Assembly: GCF_003672135.1 (NCBI RefSeq)
Contig: NC_039507.1
Location: forward strand, 8,571,624-8,635,623
DNA from: Ooceraea biroi
Taxonomy: Eukaryota; Arthropoda; Insecta; Hymenoptera; Formicidae
DNA length: 64,000 nucleotides
Direction: 5' to 3'
In this document: piece by piece, positions 51,308 to 62,900 of the stretch
Layout of the letters: each line of letters starts with the position of its first letter
Position numbering within the stretch: position 1 is the first letter of the stretch
Notes under the pieces: model-generated
Seen by the model: only the letters and a program-made list of their open reading frames with translations
Told to the model about the DNA's origin: nothing
The model's database searches: none
Made by a program: the position numbers and the translations under genes

Positions 51308-51849
51308 TTTGACTATATAAGTATGGACTGCCAGTTTCTAACTTCAGATTGTAGAGATGTAGCCAAGATGTGTCGCACCCTCATTGACCAATTGAGAACT
51401 AAAATTTTGTCATTTTGAATTGAATTGAATTGAACGCTTAGCCAAATATAGTAGTTGTACCTTTAAAACCACTTGAAATAATTAATATAATAAAAATTTC
51501 AAAACTGGTGATATATTGTTTTGTACAAAACTGTAAATCATCGAAATACCGCAGAAAAAGGAAGAAGAAAAATGTTCTGTGTCTTTCTACGGGTAAGTTA
51601 AATTTAACATTTATATTTTGTGTTAGAATGAAATAAAGTATAACATTACTTAGTTTTTTACGAACAAATTGAGAGTTGTACGATTTGAAGAATAACATTT
51701 TTACTATTTTATATTAGAAATTGATTTGACATATTGACATTTGGTCAATGGGGCGGGGCTTAAATCTTGAAAAATATCGAAGATGTTGGATGATACACTT
51801 TTCAATACCGTGAATGGGGGTGCTGGCAGTCCATACTTATATAGTCAAA
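51308..51849. mobile_element. 542-bp non-autonomous element with 27-bp perfect inverted ends
   Basis: The left end TTTGACTATATAAGTATGGA continues into CTGCCAG, and the exact reverse complement closes the element at 51823-51849. Further in, CCTCATTGACCAA on the left and TTGGTCAATGGGG on the right form a second inverted pair. There is no coding frame with a domain. Target duplication is unclear, so the family is unassigned. Confidence 0.8.
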
Positions 51850-53842
51850 GGCATAAATATTTATTCAACTAGATATGTGTTGTCTTGTTCTATTAACATT
51901 CGCTATATTCATGATTCCATCTTTCCAGAACTTGTCATCTTTTTTTCATTAAAAACAAGTAAACAAGGATACGAATTTTTGTTATAGCCCAATAATATTT
52001 AATTAATTTTATTATATAGTATAATAATTAATTAAATTTTAATTAAATTTTAATTAATTTAATTAATTAAACATAATAATTTTATGTCTAATTATAATAT
52101 TATGTCTAAAGTTTAATCTGTTAAATATTTTAATATTTTTAATAATCTGTCATTCTTGCTGATGCCTACCTATCTTAAAAATTATTAATGATCGAAAGAG
52201 ATTAGACGTTTTTGCCAACCGGAAGTCATGCGGAACTCGATGAATGCGATCGCGAACGAAAATAATTTAGCAAAGTTGGAAACCTTGTGCAGAGTGGATG
52301 CCATCTACCAGCGAATATTATGCTATCACAACTCTCGATCGGTCGACGATCGGTCCCGTTTGTCGCTCACGGTCATCCGTGCGAGACCTAATCGCGTGCT
52401 TGATGCAATTTTCCAGCCAACGGTATATCACGCTGCCTATCCGAGTATGAATACGGCTTTTAAGTAATTGCAACCTATGTATGCTGGGAACAGATGAGAG
52501 CGAGATGAAACACGTTTCAGATGCGTTGGCTAAATTAATTAGATGGGAAACTGCGCGATTTGGACTTCCCTGCTTCTTGCTCGTGCAAATACGATGTTTA
52601 ACGAATGATAGTCGTACATGTCGCGATCACAATGATAAAATGACCATGCTCAATCATGTCTCATCAATCGCGATCGAGACCGAGATTATTCATTGCTTTG
52701 CAGTGCGACATGTAGATACATGCATTTCCCATAATAAAATTGCGCTCCTCGATGAGATTGAATTTTTATAAAATTGTTGCTCACGATCGTCCATGCGAGA
52801 CCCTGTGATTTCATGAACAATAAACAGGATAAACAAATCTTGGGATATCTGTCGAAAGGCTAGCGGAATGGAAACAATACGTTGCGGACATGAGCGACAA
52901 CTCTTAATGAAGTTCAAGGATTTCTTCGATTTTTCCTCTCCTCTCCTGCGGAACGCATATACCCATTCCACTTCGGAAAACTACATCGCTCGTTACGGCT
53001 GCCGATATGTTTGTTCGTATGTAACGTTGATCGCCCGCGGTAGTGGCATCACATCCAACTCCCTGACGGGACAACTGATGCGTTTCCAATACGGTTCCAC
53101 CTAACAGCGGTCTTCAATGCCAGTGAGACGAGCCCGTAGGTTGCATAGTACACCAGATAGTGATAACGTATTTTTTCTTGCGGGAAACTTCGTGTTCTTT
53201 CTTGAGTCTCGTGCACTTCAAATGTATTATGTATGCAAGGTAAAAGAAGATAAAACTCTTGTATCGTTTTTATACCATAATCGTTTTGTATCGTAAAATT
53301 TCTGTTATGAGATCTATCTTATAAAATTGTACTTCTGAGCAGCAATTCTGAGGGCAACTTATGAAATTAAAAACTAAATACTGTTGAAATGGTCAGATAA
53401 ATCAAGAAATGTATAAAAAGAATTTTTGAATCTTCCTATAACGAATTCACTTAAAAGCATCTCGAAATAATTAAATCTCTCTTTAAGATTTCTGTTAAAT
53501 AAGATGTTTTATCTTTTTATTCACTTATGTTATTATCGGAAAACCGAGCGATACTCGCACACCAAGACGCCGCCCAAGACCAAGACATTATTAATACCCA
53601 CTGATATTGAAATATTCAAATATCGGGCAACCTTACTGCATGAGTTATCTATCCGATTATTCGCAGCTTTCAATTATTCAAACAGCAAATTTACAGACGT
53701 TTCAGTGCTTTGATATAGTAATTTCTCAGAAAGTATTCAGATTATTTATAAAGATTTGTTAAATTACAGCATGAAGTTTTATCACAATCGTTGAAAAAAG
53801 AACACATAAATTCTTCTCCACGTATCTCTACAAATCCAGCAA
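51850..53842. other. Intron segment, no gene seen
   Basis: About 51.98-52.13 kb is almost pure A/T. Nothing else was recognised up to copy B of the 841-bp element. Confidence 0.6.
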
Positions 53843-54683
53843 CACCCTCAGAAAGAATTTCTGATAACAAGACGAAAAATATTCTTGACTAATTTAATCG
53901 TATTACAAGTATAAAAAATATGAAAATAAAACAATTTTTAATTTAAATCAGTAATTTCTATTCTTCTCTCTCGAATTAAATAAGATTGTCTTACTGTCTT
54001 GAGACAAGAGTAACATGTACAAATTTGTGCTTATATATTCTTGTATGTAGAATAATTTGATATTAGCGCCACTTTACAGTAGGCTTTGTCGATGTCGACG
54101 CATCATTTTCTCACAGTCGCTCGTCGACTCGGCGCTTCTGCGTCCTTTATTCCGATAAAACGGCCAATATTTATGTGTTGCAATCGAAAATCGGGAAAGT
54201 GTTTCTGTTATTTACAATGCAAGAAATATTAAAAGATATGGAAATGTAAGTAAGTATATACAATATACTTACTTGAGAAATAAGATTCGAGATAAGACAT
54301 TTCCATATCTTTTGCACTTATTCATTGTAAATAACAGAAACACTTTCCCGATTTTCGATTGCAACACATAAATATTGGCCGTTTTGTGCAGATTCTACAA
54401 ATTCTCTTATTACGAGTTACAAGAATAGAATAAGATGTCTTTTGGATCTCACAATATTCTTAAATCAAGAATATTTTGAACTTGCTAGAAATTTTTATCT
54501 AAATCCTTCTGAGAAAATTAATGAGATAGCACGAAGATTACTTTAATCTAGATTTTCGAATTTTCTATTCAAGATTAAAATATGCTTCTTTTCAATAATA
54601 AATATGATTGTCGCTATAGCGATCTTATTTTATGATAGATTAAAGAGTAATAGCATTAAGTCCAGAAATCTTTTCTGTGAGTG
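53843..54683 (-). mobile_element. 841-bp hairpin-bearing element, copy B (inverted)
   Basis: This is the reverse complement of 26277-27117, the same length and close to 99% identical by eye. Differences include CACTCACAG against CACCCACAG at one end and a few scattered substitutions. Its immediate flanks are AA on the left and AA on the right rather than TA. It is non-coding. It ends 476 bp before the exon that begins Ig domain 1. Confidence 0.88.
54155..54386. repeat. Central hairpin of 841-bp element, copy B
   Basis: The same palindrome as in copy A, reversed, with arms starting AAAACGGCCAATATTTATGT. Confidence 0.88.
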
Positions 54684-55159
54684 AACAGTACATATCGGTG
54701 ATATCTCAGCAGTATATTTAAATATTATACTACACTGCATTCCGTATGTATACAGAGAGACACAATAGCAGAAAAATATACAGTTTCGCGCGAACTCGAC
54801 AGAAAAGAATTAAGACGAAACACTGTGCAATGTTATGAAGAAAATTAGCATTTTGTCGTCGCGACTAAAAAACGAAATCTCATAAGGAACGTCTTTATGA
54901 GACCAGCGCACGCTGTAGCACCCTCTTTGTAATCCAGTTAATGAATAATTGAGGGAACTCTGTTTAACAGAGAGAACGCGCGCGCACGGCAAGTCCAACC
55001 GCTAAGAAAACATGTTCCAAGAAGAACGAAGAAGAAAATTACAGGTATAAGAAAAACCGGTTGTCTGCGCGAAACTAAGAGCGGAGATGTCCAATTTAGA
55101 TCGCGCGGCTCTCCACGCTGACCACGCGAGTACGCTTACGTTTGAGAGCATTACGTTAC
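54684..55159. other. Intron segment next to the Ig1 exon donor
   Basis: No feature besides the GTAACG donor of the Ig1 exon at its upper end. Confidence 0.6.
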
Positions 55160-55266
55160 CTTATAAGTGCCGAGGTTCTCGATGACGCACGGTAGACTGA
55201 CGTCCCTTCCTAGGGCTACTGTGACGTTTGGTATAGGTTCGGCAAATATCGGTGGCTCAGAGAGCG
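55160..55266 (-). CDS. DIP-like gene, exon encoding the first half of Ig domain 1
   Basis: This 107-bp exon sits between an acceptor (TTGCAG at 55272-55267) and a donor (GTAACG from 55159). It starts with two bases that finish a split codon and ends in phase 0. The 35 complete residues run from LSEPPIFAEPIPNVTVALG through the first Ig1 cysteine (LPC) to ENLGTYK. NVT is a potential N-glycosylation site. The start of an Ig domain directly after a short Pro-rich leader is what follows the signal peptide in this family, so the exon upstream should carry the signal peptide. No convincing signal-peptide exon was seen in the 8.7 kb upstream that the window contains. Confidence 0.88.
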
Positions 55267-56317
55267 CTGCAACATGCAAAAAACAGATATTATTTATGTG
55301 TCTGTGTCAGCTATGCAAGGAATACTTATTATTACTTTTTATTATTTTCATTATTATATTATTAAATGATATAGTAATGTAATAATTATCTTCAACGGTG
55401 TCAAAGATTTCGCGCCAGATTTCGTTTTCGGATGAAAGTTCAGGCAGCTAAGCAGTTCAGATGAAAAATAAGTTATAAGCAATTTGATTGGTATATCTGT
55501 AGGAACGTTCCGACGATGGTTTCGTTTCGAGATTGCAATTTTAGCTTTCCGCGTTTTACGAAAAACCAAATTGTTAACCAATCGTTACTGTCGGAACTGC
55601 TCGTCCACCGTTTGTAACGATCTCTCCTTTTTGTTAGTTCCGAGGGAATTTCAGCGCAAAACACGATGTATGTAGTATTTCGCAAAGCGAATCCGTAAAC
55701 TAACGCGTCGCGCGAAACAATTAATGACCGTCAAGCCGCCACAAATGGTAAATGCAATTATTAAATCGGCCCGATATTTGAAAACATAAAAATCTCATTG
55801 ACGGCTTCAATGAAACGATAATTGTGACTGATTAATTCGTGAGAGCCGGAAAGGAAATTGATCCTGCGGCCTCCAACTCGTGAATTTTTCATCTTCAAAT
55901 GGCCGAATGGCGAGAGTCGAATTACGGTCACTGACAAACGAGACCGCCGTTCGAGGATAAATTAACGAAAAACGATTGCTCGCTGGAAGTCCGTGAAATC
56001 ACGCTGATAAGAGTGGAGGTCTTGATTTTTGTCTGCATACGCTTGGTGTGGAATACGTTCGCGCGAAGCTCAAATTAAATCACGACGTTTCTGAGTCGCC
56101 AGCATAGCTATCACGATGCGCATTTGCAACGCGTTATTTATTCATAAACGTGCAAACTAAATTATTTTCATTGCCTCAACCTAGTGCTTTGCCACTTTCT
56201 TTTATTCAGTCAAGGTTTATTTGACTTGGCGCTACTCACAAAAAGGATGCTTACTGAGGTCAAGCGTGTTATTATTTCATTTTGGATTAATTAATTACTT
56301 TCGCAAGAATGAACTTA
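55267..56317. other. Sequence upstream of the first recognised exon, no exon seen
   Basis: Presumed intron or 5' flank of the DIP-like gene. The minus strand shows the Ig1 acceptor with a T-rich stretch, but no signal-peptide exon. Confidence 0.55.
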
Positions 56318-57603
56318 TTAGGTTGTTCATTAAGTTCTGCGGTTTTCTCGATAGATAGCGTTTGTCCATTGAAAAAGATAGCATGCATCGCCTGAACCGC
56401 GGATTGCCGCATACTCCGTGACAGGTTAGACAACGCTTGACATTTCGCCAGAGTCTTTGTTGCGTTTTGACGTGTTGTGTGTACGCGCTATTCATTGAAA
56501 TTGGAGGATCAAAAGGTGCATTTTCGGCACATTTTGCTATTTTTCTTCCGCAAAGGAGTAAAAGCGACGAACGCACAACGTGAGATACGTGGCGTGTACG
56601 GGGACTCGGCCATAAGCGCTGACACTTGTCAGCGTTGGTTTGCGCGCTTTCGTTCCGGAGATGTGAACGTCTCCGATGCTGCTCGCTCCGGTCGTCCATC
56701 CACCACTGACGACGACCAAATCGTGGCCGCAATCAAAGCAGACCGACACCTGACGACGCGGGAGATCGCGGAGCACTTCGACATCGCCCATACAACGGTT
56801 GCGCAGCGATTAAAACGGCTTGGGATGTCGAAAAAAGCAGATGTTTGGGTCCCTCACGAGCTCACCGAAAAGAACATTTTGGACCGCGTCATGATCTGTG
56901 AATCCCTGCTGAAATGGAACTCGCTGGAGGCCTTTCTCAAACGGGTGGTCACGGGAGGTGAAAAATGGGTGGTATATAACAACATTCGACGCAAGCGGTC
57001 ATGGTGCGGTCCGGGCGAGTCGTCACAATCGGTTGCCAAAGCGGATTTGCATCCGAAGAAAGTGATGCTGAGTGTGTGGTGGGATTGGCGAGGCGTCCTG
57101 TACTTCGAGCTGCTTCCGCGCGGTCAGACCATCAACGCCGAGAAGTATCGCGCTCAGTTAGAAAAATTGAAGCAGGCAGTGGCGGAGAAGCGGCCGGAAT
57201 TGGCGAACAGGAAGGGCGTTGTCTTCCACCACGACAACGCCAAACCACGCACTGCTTTGGTGACCAAGAAGAAGTTGAAGCGCTTTGGCTGGGAAGTCAC
57301 GCAGCACCCACCGTACTCCCCAGACCTTGCGCCGTCGGATTACCATCTGTTCCGGTCACTCCAAAACAATCTCGACGGGCAGCGCTTTAATTCAGTGGAC
57401 GATATTCAAACGTACTTGGAGGACTTTTTCGCGCAGAAGTCGCGCGACTTCTACAAACGCGGCATTATGTCCCTTCCAGAACGTTGGCAGAAGGTGGTCG
57501 ATCAAGATGGACAATACATTCTAGATTGAATAAGTATGTAAGTACAATAGATTTATGTTTTAATTTAGGGCAAAAAAACCGCAGAACTTAATGAACAACC
57601 TAA
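56318..57603 (+). mobile_element. Second mariner element (DD34D type), full length
   Basis: The element is 1,286 bp long, with TA at 56316-56317 and 57604-57605 and 29-bp inverted ends that start TTAGGTTGTTCATTAAGTTC. The ends and length are intact and the coding part is clearly more GC-rich than its surroundings. It is a different lineage from the mariner at 28348-30357: the ends are unlike and the protein only partly similar. It is antisense to the host gene. Confidence 0.95.
56501..57529 (+). pseudogene. Mariner transposase frame, open but probably inactive
   Basis: The frame is uninterrupted for 342 codons, close to the usual length of about 345. It has the helix-turn-helix region (VHFRHILLFFFRKGVKATNA onward), the WVPHEL linker, and the motifs HHDNAKPR and YSPDLAPSDYHLF with 34 residues between the two Asp. 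Two defects stand out. The expected start before EDQKV-type sequence is TTG (56501-56503), with no ATG upstream in frame. The first catalytic motif reads VTGGEKW where family members have TGDE, a GAT-to-GGT change at 56957-56959. Loss of that Asp should abolish catalysis. An alternative start at GTG 56477 would be unusual for a eukaryote. Confidence 0.9.
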
Positions 57604-59685
57604 TAAATTGCGAATTTTTAGAACACATCATATGCTGTCCGTATTCTTATTAATGGATTGCATTCTGCAGTTATTTATTCGTATACATATTTGGATACGA
57701 GATACGCGCAGGTGATATCTGAATAAAACGCTACAAAGGAAAGCCATGTAAACGGGAATGTAGAATGTACTGCATGTTTCGTTAAAAGTCCATTGCGTTT
57801 TGAATCGTTGCACCGCAGTCCAGCATCGAGATTAAGTCACAACTCGGTATTGCGCACGACATAGATATCGGGGAAGGGAGAAAAAAATAGTTAATTTATG
57901 GTATCGCGGCTACAAGTGAAGCACGTATTTTACGTATCACGTTAATAATTCCGCTCGCGAATGTTACGCCGAAGCTTACGCGCGATATTCGTAAAATATC
58001 TCGATACGCTTAAACTACTCGTTTTATGCGTACATATGTATGCATGCATCTACGCGCACGCGTGTATATATGTGTGAGCACGCACTCGAGTTTTTACAGG
58101 TACACACATGCGTGCGGAACGCGACCAATTATCATGCAGGCGAGCACATCGCAAAATTTGTGTTTAAATTTATATCGCGACGATACTTCTCGTTTAGAAT
58201 GAAACGAAAACGCGTATATCGTTACAGCCATGAGATTGCAAAAAGTGTGCCCGCAGAATATTAAACGCACGCAATATTTTTATCATTATTATTCTCGCGC
58301 ATTGCGCCACAGGCATGCCGGAATACCCAACCGAACTGTCACCAGATAATCCCCCATATTCTTTCACACTTTGCGTGCAACCGCAAAAACCACAAGGCAT
58401 TTTGTATTTAAACAACGCAGTGAACATGGAGGGAATCGGCCGGCGTGATGCGCCAAAATTTAAATAGCGTCGCGAGCCGTCCGTCAGCAAAAATCCACCG
58501 TTCGCTTGACGAATGTCACGCTCCTGACTTTCGTTTTAATAAACGTGGCATCGTTGACGCTTTGATACTCGTCAAAGGACATTCCAATCGAGCTCATAAC
58601 GCGCTCGAAACTACGCGAGATTTGTCACGAAGTCACATAAAACACGGGTTGCAAATTACAACATGCAGCTTTTAATTTCAACGCTCCAACTGGACAATAT
58701 CACGAATTCTTTTAGAGATAACGATCAACAATTTAATACTGTAATTCAGACACTCTATTCTATCAAATAATATAAACTGATTAAATAATATTAATTGACT
58801 TTTGTGAAGAAAATCCAAGCAAAATTGAAACGTTTGAACTTTTGTTCAGAGAGAGAAAGAAAGAAAAAGAGAGAAATTTTTTAATTATTAATTATTAATT
58901 AATTATTAATTTAATAAAAAATTATAATATGTACACCATCTATCGCATTATTAATTATTATCAGTCATTTCGGCTTTACTTTCATTTTGAAGCAATTTTT
59001 AGCTTCCATATCTCAATGAGTTTCATTTTCGACAAATAAATATGATAATTAAAAATAAGATAAAAATAATAGAAAGCAAGGATTGTCGATATCCTGATAA
59101 AACTGCCACTCCATGGCGATATTGCGGGTAAAACACGCGTTGGTCAGTGTCGACCGTCATGACGGAGGAAATCGAAGGTGCTGAAAAGGAGAGGAAGGCG
59201 GATGGCACGCGGGTGCCCGTTGATCGGCGACTTTACCGAAAAAGTTTCGGAGATGGTGCACTCGAGAGTGAAGTAGAAGGGTGGTTGGCTGGTTGCTCGA
59301 CTGGAAGGGGGCAACCGTCAATTCCGCTCGAAGACATTGCGCTGACCGGAAGTCCGTGCGCATCCTCACACACACCCTCCACACACACTCCAGCGAAGAT
59401 AGCCTGCCGCTAGCGTTTCGAATCTCATCGCCGTATCTCTTGACAAACGACTCGCGATAAACGTGCATTTGGTTATCTAATCTCTTCTACCTAAAATATT
59501 GTATTTCTTTCTCTTGTGTGTGCAGTTTCGATTCACTCTATGTTGAGAATGACCAAAAAGAACTATTAAATGTAGGGTAGAGTCGCACGTATTATTTTGT
59601 TATAGCATTAAGTTGCATGTTAAGGATATTTTGTCAGCGATGAGGCGCGGGGGGACTGCATTGCACTCGTCGCGGTTACGAGTTA
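57604..59685. other. Non-coding sequence, no gene seen
   Basis: Alternating purine-pyrimidine sequence near 58.03-58.10 kb and an A/T-rich patch near 58.85-58.93 kb. No exon was recognised. Confidence 0.6.
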
Positions 59686-59901
59686 GGGCCGCCGCACAAG
59701 CTTTTCCGTAACGCGTTACGTTACGTTAAGTACTGACCTTAGATTTAAGAAAATCGTTACGTTAAGTTACATTACGTTCCGGTCTTACGGTAACGATTTT
59801 CTTTGTGCGTTGACTAAAGTTTAAGATTACGTACGAGTTTAAGTCTGAGGTCAGTACTTAACGTAACGTAACGCATTACGGAAAAGCTTGTGCGGTGGCC
59901 C
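59686..59901. mobile_element. 216-bp MITE, probably PIF/Harbinger-type
   Basis: Inverted ends of nearly 60 bp with three or so mismatches start GGGCCGCCGCACAAGCTTTT and GGGCCACCGCACAAGCTTTT. The element is flanked by TTA on both sides (59683-59685 and 59902-59904). A 3-bp TTA/TAA duplication and G-rich ends fit PIF/Harbinger. Inside, GAAAATCGTTAC and GTAACGATTTTC make a second stem. It is non-coding. Confidence 0.85.
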
Positions 59902-62900
59902 TTACGATGGTGTCGCGCGTCTCAGAAAAAAAGAGAATCGAAACAGTTAGTCGCGAAGGATCCGGTGTATAGAACGGTAACATGAGTAGTGTGCTGAAGT
60001 TTCTGCCACGTAAAGTTCTTTTTTCTTCATCCAGTCGCCTCGATTAATTATTATTACAATATCCTCCCTTCCGGATATTACATAAATTGTCGTTGACGAG
60101 CAGTTATTAAGATAAAGCCATTTCGAGGAATTACAATTCCGCGAAAAAATGTATCACGACGACTTACTTAGTCTCTCTAATTTCTTTGTTAATTCTAGTA
60201 CATATTGTATTATTGTAAGCTAACTCGATAAAATATTTTATCGTATTTATACCATTAGCATTAATGTATTATATAATACATATAAGATAAACTTAGGGCT
60301 CTGATTTTATTTTGTTTATCGAATATACGTGTAACATCTTTAGAAGCACGTTCTGAATATGGGCCATGATATTATTCCGACATTGACATTATTAAGCGTA
60401 TTTATGATGTAAAAGAAAAGCGAGTTAATGATAATGATGGCGGAGTGAATAAGATTTTCATGGAAGCGTTACCTTATCTTCCTTCACTGGGATTTTATGC
60501 TTCCATTTGATTTACGTTCGGGTTATTTCCACGTACTGTAAATGTATGCTGTTTGCATCAAATTTATCTTATTTCTTAATTTAGAAGACAAAGAATAAAT
60601 CGCGAGCGAAAGGCACGAAAGAAATAAAAAGTTTCGTATAATTAACTTGCGGAAGAGTACCGTAGTATCGTGACTGCCGTTATGAAGTCCTACAGTATGT
60701 AATGAAAGAAATTAATAGAAGAGTACAGTGTTATCTCTCTCTCTTACTTTTTTTCTCTCTGAGAGAACGTAGCGCAAGCTATTTCAGTGCGAACCAAGTT
60801 TTCGGAAGCTTCGCGCGTCTCCGGTAGCAGGATACGTCGACGACTAGCTTTATGGTGTGGTGGCCGGGGTGAACTCCCAGGAGAACTTCCGGATGCGAGG
60901 AGCTACGGCAAGGTCGAGTTCCGAATTTAGATTATTATTTAGTCAAGAAAGACAAATTACCCCGGCTTTTCTGGCGTTGACTGGTCCAAATGTTACTCGT
61001 GCTCGAGTGGCTTAAGCGACGAAATCAAGTGAAATTACCGATTAAAAAGCTAACGTTGAGCGAACGTACGTACGGGGATTTAAGTCTAACAGGAACTGGA
61101 TGTTGACGTTTCGTTCGTGACACGTTGCAAATTAAATAAGGGCTTTTAAGTACCTTCCGAGTGAGATTAGTTCGAGCAAGATAAGATATTAGCTTTTTCA
61201 ATTTATAATTTAATTTATAAAACGTTTTCTTCGATCCATAAATATTAGATTTCTAGCAGGACAGATTTGACAGATTGATAATGTAAGTATATAATCGATT
61301 AAGTAATCGGACTTTATTAAAACAAATAAGTCTGATATTAACCATTTAGAGAACAACTTCTTTTATCATCTTCATAACTGTTCCAAATTCGTTAGGAATT
61401 TCACGGAATATCGTTTATTTTATAATTTATTTAGGATTTAGGATTCTATCATTTATTTTAGGAATTTAGAATTAAGAATATACCAAAGATACGGTGTGTT
61501 GTTATTTGAATTGTGGATCAGCTCGCTGATAACGGACAAACAGACGGAGACAAATCACTCCATCCCGTCAGGTTTTTCCGTATGCGCGGTATATTAGGCA
61601 GTTTCAACTTACATAATTAGAGATCATCCGCCTTAAACAGAAAATTCACAGCTTCTTTCGACTGCGATTGTACGTTCGCGTATTAGATTGTAGAGCTGCA
61701 TATCGCCCATCTCGTCTGTATCACATTTACTGCTAACAAATCGATTAAAAGTCCTTCCGACTATCAAACCATATCAGAGTTCTTTCTTTTTTCGAGCAAG
61801 CTACGCTTGACAATCGACCTTCAGAAAAGATGTTCCGGTTTTCCCTGCACTCCCTTGAAGCGCAGTAAAACAGATAAATAAACAGATAAATACTTGTCAG
61901 CTATAAAACTTAATTAAGCACATTTAACTTGGTTGAATGTTCAAGATAATACATCTTTCAATTTAATTAACTAATTGCTCCGCTGTTTTTTCACTCGCAG
62001 ATATACCTATTTCTAGTTTATCCAAATTTCGGAGTTTTTTTTATAAAATGGAATATCCGATGCACGCAATCTCCCTATATTCCATCTTTCTTCTCTCTGG
62101 CGTGTTATACGAAAACGCGGTCGCTCGGCCGAGTTATAAAAGCTTCAAAGTTTACGATTGAATGACATAAAGACCGAACTTATATACCGCCAAGCCGTTT
62201 TGCTTTCCTCAGGAGAATCTTTTAATCGGGAGCATCGTAATTCTCCGAGCAACCTGCACTGTATAAATTTCAATCTCGGTGAAGAGGCGTCGATAAAATT
62301 TCTATATTCCCAAGATTAAAGCCGCGATCATGAAACTACTTCTCCGTTTCATAAGTCGAAAATTCAAAAAGCGATGTAAGAGAATAATCGAGTCTTCGAT
62401 GCGACGGGGAATTCCCGTGAAATTCCATTGATGTTTTCGTCGTTTTCTGAAGGGAGTGACGTATTCGAAGTACATACGCGCGCTAATAGAAGACTCCGCG
62501 GTGCGCGGCCGCATCGAAATTGAATTGAAACGAAATTGAATCGCAGATAAGATTGTATCAGCGCGCTGCGATGGCGCACGTAAAAAGTGAATTATGGTTC
62601 CACATTATTTACTTGTACTCGCGCGAATAAACGCACTTCGGTATGCAGCCATATGTTGCGAAGATCTAAATACGTATGCAATTAATTCAGCAATTAATTA
62701 ATCACCGGTACATTAGCTAAAATTGCGAATACGCTCATATTTATCCTGTAATGAGACGGAAGTAGGCCCTTTTTTATTCATAATGTGCAGGCGGAGTCGC
62801 TGTACATCACGTGTTACGATATTAACAAATGTAATTATTTGTTCATTAAAACTTCGCTCATATTACCTTGATGGAATTTTTTCAAATATCTAACAGATTA

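Larger units (their letters stand above)
3921..55266 (-). other. Gene span: three-Ig-domain DIP/lachesin-like cell-adhesion protein (partial)
   Basis: Seven minus-strand exons join with consistent codon phase (0 or 1) and GT/AG borders to give about 370 codons: three Ig domains, a short Lys/Pro linker and a Pro-rich stalk. Each Ig domain shows both cysteines, the core Trp and the D/E-x-G-x-Y-x-C pattern, and the domains together match the insect DIP group, whose members bind Dpr proteins at the neuronal surface during synapse targeting. Visible introns are 17,154, 398, 19,450, 5,498, 480 and 7,256 bp. The signal-peptide exon and the C-terminal exon are not found. Which DIP paralogue this is cannot be decided here; a lachesin-type relative is the main alternative. 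Family assignment is confident, the function is inferred from the family. Confidence 0.9.

Noticed and set aside
26277..54683. The 841-bp inverted pair as the two ends of one giant 28-kb transposon
   Set aside because: Each copy has its own inverted ends and internal hairpin, and the interval contains host exons, so two separate insertions are simpler.
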